5,908 nucleotides of DNA. Origin: VBAS01 sp035764525 (GTDB lineage Bacteria; Bacteroidota; Bacteroidia; Chitinophagales; Chitinophagaceae). Within the stretch, counting starts at the first letter, position 1, and every line of letters starts with the position of its first letter. The translations under genes were made by a program, and so were the position numbers. Positions 1-5,908 of this stretch are shown here, piece after piece. The notes under the pieces were generated by a model. That model worked only from the letters and a program-made list of their open reading frames with translations. It was not told the DNA's origin and did no database searches. The stretch is taken from the NCBI GenBank assembly GCA_035764525.1, contig DASTZB010000431.1, positions 1-5,908 of the forward strand. Direction: 5' to 3'.

Positions 1-1
1 A

Positions 2-361
2 TTTAAATATGACATGGTAAGGGATGAGAAGGATCGTATCAATGCAATATATGAATACAGCATAAAGAATTTTAAACGTCCTATCCAATTGGAAGAGATT
101 GCTGGTGTAGCCAATATAAGTCCTAATTCGTTTTGCCGGTATTTTAAATCAAGAACAAGAAAAACATATTCACAATTCCTGATCGAGCTTCGTGTAGGGT
201 ACGCCTGCAAACTATTGATAGAAAATAATCTCAGCATTAAACAGCTTTGTTATGAAAGTGGCTTTAATAACTTCACCAGCTTTCATAAATATTTTAAAAT
301 GATCACCAGCAAAAGCCCGTTAACATACCAAAAGGAATTTATGGGACAGCTGACCGCATAG
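2..361 (+). CDS. AraC-family transcriptional regulator, C-terminal part (5' end outside window)
   Basis: This is the DNA-binding half of an AraC/XylS-type transcription activator. The reading frame is open to the left edge (Phe-Lys-Tyr-Asp precede the first ATG at position 14), so the ATG at 14 is almost certainly internal and the N-terminal sensor domain, often a cupin in this group, is missing. Counting from that Met, the first helix-turn-helix spans about residues 24-45 (IQLEEIAGVANISPNSFCRY) and the second about 74-95, with the family hallmarks SGFNN and a final SPLTYQKEF segment matching the usual 'P..YR..F' ending. The stretch FCRYFKSRTRKT and the following R.GYACKLL are typical of Bacteroidota AraC proteins. 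It stands directly upstream of, and on the same strand as, three exported carbohydrate-active genes, so it is a plausible regulator of them, but no operator is identified. It ends with TAG and is followed by a probable terminator. The family call is firm; ligand and targets are unknown. Confidence 0.93.
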   Translation, partial: FKYDMVRDEKDRINAIYEYSIKNFKRPIQLEEIAGVANISPNSFCRYFKSRTRKTYSQFLIELRVGYACKLLIENNLSIKQLCYESGFNNFTSFHKYFKMITSKSPLTYQKEFMGQLTA

Positions 362-393
362 ATTCGAAGCCAATTGTGCTAAAATGATTGAAT

Positions 394-422
394 AAACAGG
401 CAACCGGTGGGTAGCCTGTTTT
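394..422 (+). terminator. Probable intrinsic terminator after the araC-type gene
   Basis: A perfect 8-bp inverted repeat, AAACAGGC (394-401) and GCCTGTTT (414-421), encloses a 12-nt loop. Inside the loop ACC (403-405) can pair with GGT (410-412) after one A-A mismatch, leaving a GGTG tetraloop. The 3' arm runs into TTTT (419-422). It sits 33 bp after the regulator stop codon, where a terminator is expected. The T-run is short, so termination may be incomplete, leaving some read-through into the downstream genes. Confidence 0.75.
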
Positions 423-466
423 GCTATAAGCATGTTTCTTTGTTACTTGCTGGTAAAATATTTTCT

Positions 467-1279
467 ATGAAGTTTATTACCTCATTCTTTATTCTTATCG
501 CATTTAATTTAAATGCTCAGGAGCACAAGCTGGAAAAAATATGGGAAACAGATTCTGTGATCGCGGTTCCCGAATCGGTATTGCCTGTAAAAAATATTCT
601 CTATGTTTCTTTGATTGATGGAGCCGGCTGGACCGCTGATGGTAAAGGAGGTGTGGGAAAACTTACCCCCGATGGAAAGATTATTGACACTGTATGGATC
701 ACTGGATTAAATGCACCAAAAGGAATGGGAATTGTTGGCAATAGATTGTATGTTGCCGATATGCAGGAAGTGATTGTAATAGATATTCAGAAAGGGAAAA
801 TAGAAAAGAAGATCAAAATTGACAGCGCAAAAGGTTTGAATGATATTACTGTAACTAATAAAGGAGTTGTGTTTGTTTCTGATTCAAGAGGAAACAAAAT
901 ATGGCGACTCAGGAATGATATTGCAGAGTTATATCTCGATAGCGTAGTTGGAGTAAATGGATTAAAAGCAATTGGTGATGATCTCTATATCGGTTGGGGC
1001 AAATCCTTCGTAAAAGCAAATTCGCAAAAACAAATTACCAAAATAGCTGAGGTGTTGCAGCAAATTGATGGCATTGAACCAATTGGCAATGGTGATTTCA
1101 TTTTGACAGCCTGGGCTGGTTATATCTGGTATGTACATGCTGATGGTCGTGTAGAAACATTATTAGAAACTCAACAGCAGAAAAAGAATACTGCTGATAT
1201 TGGCTATGATCAACAGAAAAGAATCGTGTATGTACCAACATTCAATGCAAAGACCGTGGTGGCGTATAATTTGAAATAA
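467..1279 (+). CDS. Exported SMP-30/gluconolactonase-like beta-propeller protein
   Basis: A 270-residue protein related to the SMP-30/gluconolactonase/LRE family of six-bladed beta-propellers, which bind a divalent metal and often hydrolyse sugar lactones. I chose the ATG at 467: it begins a clean signal peptide (MKFITSFFILIAFNLNAQ, cleavage probably before Gln18), whereas the in-frame GTG at 407 would lie inside the terminator loop and put 20 polar residues ahead of it. Repeated blade-like strands are visible (NILYVSL, NRLYVADM, GVVFVSDS, DDLYIGWG, GDFILTAW, RIVYVPTF). Aligning by eye to SMP-30, candidate metal ligands are Glu36 (PESV), Asn125 (GLNDI), Asn164 (VNGL) and Asp201 (DGI), all present. 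The mature protein should act in the periplasm or outside. It is the first gene of a likely three-gene operon. Its substrate is unknown; lactonase activity is inference, and a non-enzymatic NHL-like binding propeller is the alternative. Confidence 0.85.
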   Translation: MKFITSFFILIAFNLNAQEHKLEKIWETDSVIAVPESVLPVKNILYVSLIDGAGWTADGKGGVGKLTPDGKIIDTVWITGLNAPKGMGIVGNRLYVADMQEVIVIDIQKGKIEKKIKIDSAKGLNDITVTNKGVVFVSDSRGNKIWRLRNDIAELYLDSVVGVNGLKAIGDDLYIGWGKSFVKANSQKQITKIAEVLQQIDGIEPIGNGDFILTAWAGYIWYVHADGRVETLLETQQQKKNTADIGYDQQKRIVYVPTFNAKTVVAYNLK

Positions 1280-1305
1280 TATTTCTTCACTTCTAAAAAA
1301 CATCC

Positions 1306-2502
1306 ATGAGAATAAAACCATTGCTGTTGATTTTACTGGTAGTTTTTAAAATTGGTGATGTATTAGCACAACCACCAAAAGTTTTCGTCATGGATGCAAA
1401 GCGCCTTGTTGAGCTAAAAAAGAAATGGGAACAAAAGGATGAAGATGTGCTAAGACTGGTCGATAGTTTGCAAAAACAGGCTGATCGATCTCTAAAAATG
1501 AATCCTGTATCAGTCATGGATAAACAGTTTACACCGGTAAGCGGGAACAAACATGATTATATGAGCCAGGCTCCTTATTTCTGGTATGACAGTACAAAAC
1601 CAAATGGTTTACCTTATATGCGTAAAGATGGAGTACGCAATCCTGAAATTTACAAGATCACTGACCGTACCTATTTGGGTAATCTCGAAAACGCTACCCG
1701 CATATTATCGCTTGCATGGTATATAACCAGTGAAAAAAAATATGCTGATAAATCGGCGGAACTATTACGGACATGGTTTTTGAATGAGAGCACAAAGATG
1801 AATCCACATCTGGAATACGGACAGGCAATTCCGGGTGTTAATACCGGCAGAGGTATCGGGCTCATTGAAACAGTTGCATTGATGGGCATTGCTGATGCAG
1901 CAAGTCTTCTGCAGGGATCAGGATCATGGACAGAAACAGATCATTTATCATTACAAAAATGGTATTCGCAGTTTTTGAATTGGATGCTGACCAGTAAAAA
2001 TGGAAAAGATGAACATGCAGCCAAAAACAATCATGGCACCTGGTACTATGCACAGGTAATCGATTTTGCTTTGTTCACTGGTGATACTAATAAAGCAAAA
2101 CAATTAGTAGAAGAAAGTAAAAAAAGACTCGATAGCCAACTAACCAAAGAAGGTAAACAACCATTGGAATTAGAAAGAACAAATGGCCTCGGTTACAGTA
2201 CAATGAATTTGAGAGGCTGGTTCACCGTAGCAACCCTTGCCAAAAAAACAGGTGCTGATCTTTGGAATTATAAAACACCACAAAATGTAGGTATTCGGAC
2301 TGCTTTCGATTGGCTGTTACCTTATGCTTTGGGAGAAAAGAAATGGGAATACCAGCAGATCAGTAAATATAACAGGGCGGAGGTTTATCCGCTTTTATTA
2401 CAAGCACATAATGAATTCAAAGATCAGAAATATCTTGATGTATCAAGTGAATTATACAAGGAAAACACAAACCTAATGGCCGATCTCTTGCAAAGAAATT
2501 AA
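1306..2502 (+). CDS. Exported alginate lyase superfamily protein (PF05426-type, possibly PL38-like)
   Basis: A 398-residue protein of the alginate-lyase fold (alpha/alpha toroid), which cleaves uronic-acid polysaccharides by beta-elimination. A signal peptide is evident (MRIKPLLLILLVVFKIGDVLA, with Gln22 the likely mature end). Family blocks seen in order: SQAPYFWYDSTKPNGLPYMR (87-106) with GVRNPE, MNPHLEYGQAIPGVNTGRGI (165-184), KNNHGTWY (240-247), LERTNGLGYS (289-298) and LWNYKTP (319-325). The Asn-His pair (242-243), Arg291 and Tyr297 match in order and spacing the catalytic Asn/His/Arg/Tyr set of PL5 lyase A1-III, so it should be active. The length is complete for the family. The start is set by the ATG after an A-rich leader (AAAAAA at 1296-1301). 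It lies 26 bp after the propeller gene and 19 bp before the beta-helix gene. The superfamily is firm; alginate, glucuronan or another uronan as substrate cannot be told from sequence, and the PL38 assignment is tentative. Confidence 0.9.
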   Translation: MRIKPLLLILLVVFKIGDVLAQPPKVFVMDAKRLVELKKKWEQKDEDVLRLVDSLQKQADRSLKMNPVSVMDKQFTPVSGNKHDYMSQAPYFWYDSTKPNGLPYMRKDGVRNPEIYKITDRTYLGNLENATRILSLAWYITSEKKYADKSAELLRTWFLNESTKMNPHLEYGQAIPGVNTGRGIGLIETVALMGIADAASLLQGSGSWTETDHLSLQKWYSQFLNWMLTSKNGKDEHAAKNNHGTWYYAQVIDFALFTGDTNKAKQLVEESKKRLDSQLTKEGKQPLELERTNGLGYSTMNLRGWFTVATLAKKTGADLWNYKTPQNVGIRTAFDWLLPYALGEKKWEYQQISKYNRAEVYPLLLQAHNEFKDQKYLDVSSELYKENTNLMADLLQRN

Positions 2503-2521
2503 CTTTTCATTCCTGGTCAGT

Positions 2522-5464
2522 ATGAACAAACTTCTATTATTTATCTTCATTTTTTGTACAGTGCATCAGGCGCTATCTCAACAAAGCAGTTTGAAATTTT
2601 CTAATGAGATAGTTTCAAATAATTCTACACACATTGCCCGCATCACAAAAGATTCGATCATAGTTATCAGCGGAACGACTTATTCATTTACAGTTGACAC
2701 ACCTGAAGACAGCGGGCTTGTTTCAATTAATACAACTGTACAACAATTACTCTCACAGATCAAATCCAAAGACGGATCAGTTCAACAATACTCAGTTACG
2801 GATAAAAGCGGAACAATAAAGGATTCGGTGCATCTATTAACTGGCGATAAACTTACTGTAACCTCAAAGGATGGCAAAACAAAAAAGAGTTACAGCATTG
2901 CGGTTGTGCCGATGGCAATCAACTGCCAACTTCAATTAGAAAAAAAAGAACTGACCGCTGGTACAAGTACTGATCTGATATTATATTTAACAGCAGGACA
3001 AAGAACGCCAAATGCTACTGTAAAAATTTATATCCCCAAAGGAATAACCATTACAGAAGACAATACAACAGTAAATGTTATTGGCCGCGGCGCTGTTAAA
3101 TTAAAAGAGCTTGCCACACAATCCATCGGTCGGGTAGGAACAAACTATCCTTATCATAAGGTTGGAAATTTTGCTATCACAAAATTATCCGACGGCAGCT
3201 CATTGCTTTTATTTAGACATCTTGATCTCAGACCAGCGAATGGAGCAGATCTAACAATAACGATCAGCAATGTTGACCTACCAATGACAGGCAACTATAT
3301 TTTCAAAGCATCTTATTCTACTTCAAAACCTGACGTATTAACAAGTGCTGAAGCTGTAGCCACACTTGTAGTTACCCGTACCATTGCGGACCTGGAAAGA
3401 GTGGTAGATAAAAGTCTCCAATACAAAGAACATGCAGATACTTATACAAAAGTGGGACTTAGATGGAGTACAACAAAGAATATTTCAGCTATTCAATTGA
3501 TGCAATCAACCGATAAAGGAAAAACCTGGGTACGTTCGTCTGCATTTATCGATACTAAAAAAGGAACAGTATCTGTTTCAGGTTTGATGACCAATAAACT
3601 TTATCATTTCAGGTTATCAGTGAATGATGGTCCGCATAAAGGGTTTTCTAACATTATTCAGTTTTATTCGGGAAAGATGGATATAAAAAGTTTTGGTGTG
3701 ATCGCAGATGGAAACACAGACAATACAGATAAAATAAATGAAGCGATCGATTATCTTAATAAGACAGGCGGCGGCACACTGCTTTTCAGTGATGGTATTT
3801 ATAATGTAAGAACAGTTCATTTGAAAAGCAATGTTTATTTGTTTGTCGGCAAAGGAGCAACCATTAAAGCAATAAAAGGTGCCGATGCACCGGAAGCCAC
3901 ATGGTTCAGCGATAAAAAATATCGCTCCGGACTTTCGCCGACAGATACTGGCCCCTATGCAGATCCCGAAAATTATATGACCAAACAGGACGTGGGGCAT
4001 CATTTTTTCAAAAACACTATGTTCTTTGGTGAAAGATTGGATAATATAAAGATTATCGGCAATGGCTATATTACGGGTAATGGTAATTTGGTAACGGGAG
4101 ATAATGTAATGAGAAATACTCCTGATAACCGTACAGATAAAATGTTTACACTAAAGCTCTGCACCAATTTGGAGATCGGTGGCATTTATCGGGAAGAAGA
4201 TCTTTGGTATGATCCGGCAAAAGACGAACCTTATTATATAAAGAAAGATGGTTCAAAAGATTTTGACACAGATAATATGCTCAAGATCGACCGGGCGGGG
4301 CATTTCGTATTGCTGGCAACAGGCACCGATAATATCAATGTGCACAATACCTATTTTGCGAAATACAGTGAATCCAATGTCCGCGACATTTATGATTTTA
4401 TGGCATGTAACAATGTAACCGTTACTAATATTTATTCCAAAATAAGTTCAGATGATATTATAAAACCCGGATCGGATTGTTCTTTGGGGTTTACCCGTCC
4501 TGCCCGCAATTATAAAGTGCGGAATGTTATTGGTGATACAAACTGTAATCTTTTCCAGATCGGTTCTGAGACAGCAGATGATATCATGGATATGCATATA
4601 GATAATATTTATGTACTGGGAGCCAATAAAGCAGGCTTTTCTATTTCCACCAATGACGGTGCATATATAAAAGATATTCACCTCAACTGCGGACATACAG
4701 GCATTATACATTCACGATCAAAAATGCTACGAACTTATACTCCATTCTTTATTTCTATATCCAATCGTGGTCGTATTCTTGGAGCTAGCGTAAATCGTTA
4801 CAAGTTTGAGGAGAATGGAGTAAAGCATGATGAATTGCTGGTGACCAATGTAAACATTGGTGTTGTTGAAAATATTCTCATCAATGGCATTGACGTCACT
4901 GAAGTATATGCCGGGAGTTCTTTTGGCGATAAACCCAAACGATGGGATGTTTACAATGATAGCCAGCGAAGAGCAACTCCTATTGTTGCAGGATATAAAC
5001 TACCTGATAGTGAAGCGGTGCAAGGCGGTTTGAATTTTAAATTACCCAACGGGAAACATACCGGCTATATTAAAAACATTTCTTTTAATGATGTGCATGT
5101 ACTGGTAAAAGGTGGAAATTCGTTGGCTGATACGGCCGCTATCCCGCCAGAATTGGGAGTTGGACAATACAATGCTTCCAATCTGAAACTGCAACCTTCT
5201 TATGGTTTATGGGCAAGGCATGTGCAGGGGCTAACTGTAACGAACAGTACATTTAATTATGAGAAACCAGATAACCGCTATGTGATCTTTCTTGATGATG
5301 TGACCGAAGCAAAGATCAATGGAATAAAAGCGATGAAAGTGAAAGATAACAGCTCAGTTATAAAACTCAAGAATTCATCCAATATAAAGGTTGAAAATGC
5401 AATTTATTATCCGGATGAATGGGGAAAGTCGCCGGTTAACCTGGAAGTTGTAAAGGGAAATTAA
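2522..5464 (+). CDS. Large exported multi-domain protein with GH28-like right-handed beta-helix
   Basis: A complete 980-residue exported protein. A signal peptide covers residues 1-19 (MNKLLLFIFIFCTVHQALS, mature end probably Gln20). Residues about 45-128 form a beta-rich module (TVQQLLSQIKSKDGSVQQYS, then LLTGDKLTVTSKDGKTKKSY), 131-286 a second unassigned beta-rich region, and about 300-383 resemble a fibronectin type III or Ig fold (KVGLRWSTT, LMTNKLYHFRLSVNDG). From 386 a pectate-lyase/GH28 beta-helix begins (MDIKSFGVIADGNTDNTDKI, then GGGTLLFSDGIYNV) and continues as short strand repeats to about 962. GH28 enzymes hydrolyse galacturonans and related pectins. The Asp644-Asp645 pair of the GH28 active site is kept (SSDDIIKPGSD), but the positions aligned to the catalytic GHG His and to RIK are Asn676 and Ser-Ile-Ser (707-709). 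Polygalacturonase activity is therefore doubtful. No outer-membrane lipobox and no obvious C-terminal sorting domain are seen. It is the last gene of the probable operon. Confidence 0.87.
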   Translation: MNKLLLFIFIFCTVHQALSQQSSLKFSNEIVSNNSTHIARITKDSIIVISGTTYSFTVDTPEDSGLVSINTTVQQLLSQIKSKDGSVQQYSVTDKSGTIKDSVHLLTGDKLTVTSKDGKTKKSYSIAVVPMAINCQLQLEKKELTAGTSTDLILYLTAGQRTPNATVKIYIPKGITITEDNTTVNVIGRGAVKLKELATQSIGRVGTNYPYHKVGNFAITKLSDGSSLLLFRHLDLRPANGADLTITISNVDLPMTGNYIFKASYSTSKPDVLTSAEAVATLVVTRTIADLERVVDKSLQYKEHADTYTKVGLRWSTTKNISAIQLMQSTDKGKTWVRSSAFIDTKKGTVSVSGLMTNKLYHFRLSVNDGPHKGFSNIIQFYSGKMDIKSFGVIADGNTDNTDKINEAIDYLNKTGGGTLLFSDGIYNVRTVHLKSNVYLFVGKGATIKAIKGADAPEATWFSDKKYRSGLSPTDTGPYADPENYMTKQDVGHHFFKNTMFFGERLDNIKIIGNGYITGNGNLVTGDNVMRNTPDNRTDKMFTLKLCTNLEIGGIYREEDLWYDPAKDEPYYIKKDGSKDFDTDNMLKIDRAGHFVLLATGTDNINVHNTYFAKYSESNVRDIYDFMACNNVTVTNIYSKISSDDIIKPGSDCSLGFTRPARNYKVRNVIGDTNCNLFQIGSETADDIMDMHIDNIYVLGANKAGFSISTNDGAYIKDIHLNCGHTGIIHSRSKMLRTYTPFFISISNRGRILGASVNRYKFEENGVKHDELLVTNVNIGVVENILINGIDVTEVYAGSSFGDKPKRWDVYNDSQRRATPIVAGYKLPDSEAVQGGLNFKLPNGKHTGYIKNISFNDVHVLVKGGNSLADTAAIPPELGVGQYNASNLKLQPSYGLWARHVQGLTVTNSTFNYEKPDNRYVIFLDDVTEAKINGIKAMKVKDNSSVIKLKNSSNIKVENAIYYPDEWGKSPVNLEVVKGN

Positions 5465-5488
5465 ATGTAAGGCTTGTCAATTTAAAAA

Positions 5489-5908
5489 TCACAACTCAAT
5501 CCTCTGTGTAGCTCCTTCCTTAATAATATATTTCTTTTCCTGTCCTGCTTTTTTTATTGTGATAACTAATTTGCCCGCACCGGCTCTTGCCACTTCAATA
5601 TCAAATATATTTCCAAACGAATGAATATTTCTTAAAGCCATTTCATTCCATTCTTTTGGTAAGCGGGGTGTACAATTAAAACTGGTAAAACCAATCGGCC
5701 GCATACCAAACATTCCCTCGGTATAAATTCGGCAATACAAACCACTTTCTGCAGAAAGATGCCGCTGGTTGCCTTCGGGATATGCTTCCACTGCATAAGG
5801 CACATGCTCACCTAACAATCTTCTATTTGAATAATATCGAAGAAATGTCAATGCCTTTTCGGTTTCACCGGCAGCAAATACGCCGCGTAATCCATACAAG
5901 GTGGAACG
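5489..5908 (-). CDS. C-terminal part of a six-hairpin glycosidase-like protein (5' end outside window)
   Basis: The reverse-strand frame stays open to the right edge (Arg-Ser-Thr precede the TTG at 5899), so this is about 139 C-terminal residues of a longer gene ending in TGA at 5489-5491. The first part (ALTFLRYYSNRRLLGEHVPY, then VEAYPEGNQRHLSAESGLYC) reads like the last helices of an alpha/alpha-barrel glycosidase, with a dense cluster of conserved-looking acidic and polar residues. After FGMRPIGFTSFNCTPRLP the tail turns into beta-strands (IFDIEVARAG, KLVITIKKAG, KKYIIKEG), as in the C-terminal beta-sandwich of GH65/GH78/GH94-type enzymes. From memory it resembles large Bacteroidota proteins labelled DUF4450 or 'six-hairpin glycosidase-like', but that is not verified. 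It is convergent with the beta-helix gene, 24 bp away, so it belongs to another transcript of the same locus. Signal peptide and start cannot be seen. Substrate unknown. Confidence 0.8.
   Translation of the reverse strand, partial: RSTLYGLRGVFAAGETEKALTFLRYYSNRRLLGEHVPYAVEAYPEGNQRHLSAESGLYCRIYTEGMFGMRPIGFTSFNCTPRLPKEWNEMALRNIHSFGNIFDIEVARAGAGKLVITIKKAGQEKKYIIKEGATQRIEL

Noticed and set aside
14..361. The ATG at 14 as the true start of a small stand-alone helix-turn-helix protein
   Set aside because: The frame is open to the left edge, and the sequence begins in the linker that normally joins the sensor domain to the DNA-binding domain. Truncation by the window is simpler.
435..442. TTTCTTTG, one mismatch from the Bacteroidota -7 promoter box TAnnTTTG
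   Set aside because: No TTG-type -33 element lies about 19-21 bp upstream; the nearest (TTTTG at 419-423) is only 11 bp away and is part of the terminator. Not enough to call a promoter.
455..464. AAAATATTTT palindrome just before the propeller start codon
   Set aside because: A 10-bp A/T-only palindrome is expected by chance in AT-rich leader sequence, and no second copy was noticed elsewhere in the window.
1733..1740. A8 run within the lyase gene as a possible slippage or frameshift site
   Set aside because: The frame continues through it with family-conserved sequence on both sides, so there is no sign of a frameshift or pseudogene. Similar runs near 2940 and 5550 also keep frame.
3617..4003. 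Open reverse-strand frame of 128 codons inside the beta-helix gene
   Set aside because: It lies wholly antisense to a well-supported coding region, its product is Cys/Ile-rich with no recognisable domain, and its codons mirror the sense gene. The same applies to the reverse frames at 1293-1550, 1671-1889, 1862-2053 and 4448-4711.
1..5908. CRISPR arrays, tRNA/rRNA genes, insertion sequences or attachment sites
   Set aside because: No regularly spaced repeats, cloverleaf-like segments, transposase reading frames or flanking direct repeats were seen on either strand. Coding genes fill nearly the whole window and the longest gap is about 105 bp.

Overview
The window looks like part of a polysaccharide-degradation locus from a member of the Bacteroidota, most likely Chitinophagaceae or a related soil/aquatic group. 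The signs are AT-rich coding sequence, A-rich leaders without Shine-Dalgarno boxes, three exported proteins whose predicted mature ends all start with Gln, and the gene content itself. The organism is inferred from style; no marker gene is present.

Layout, left to right. (1) Positions 2-361 (+) hold the C-terminal DNA-binding half of an AraC-family regulator; its N-terminal part lies outside the window. (2) Positions 394-422 hold a strong hairpin with a short T-run, a probable intrinsic terminator for the regulator gene. (3) Positions 467-2502 to 5464 (+) hold three closely spaced genes (gaps of 26 and 19 bp), probably one operon: an exported SMP-30/gluconolactonase-type beta-propeller (467-1279), an exported alginate-lyase-superfamily protein (1306-2502), and a large exported protein with beta-sandwich modules followed by a GH28-like right-handed beta-helix (2522-5464). 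(4) Positions 5489-5908 (-) hold the 3' end of a convergent gene, the C-terminus of a large alpha/alpha-barrel ('six-hairpin') glycosidase-like protein cut by the right edge.

How the genes may work together (inference): a uronic-acid-containing polysaccharide is attacked by the lyase-like and beta-helix enzymes outside the cytoplasm, the beta-propeller may process a sugar lactone or bind a ligand, the convergent glycosidase trims side chains or oligomers, and the AraC protein may switch the cluster on in response to a sugar. No SusC/SusD transporter pair is visible, so the substrate cannot be named from this window.

The most interesting point is the beta-helix protein. It is clearly related to GH28 in its N-terminal helix signature and keeps an Asp-Asp pair, but the positions aligned to the catalytic His and to the Arg-Ile-Lys motif of polygalacturonases are changed. 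It may represent a divergent enzyme family with a different active site.
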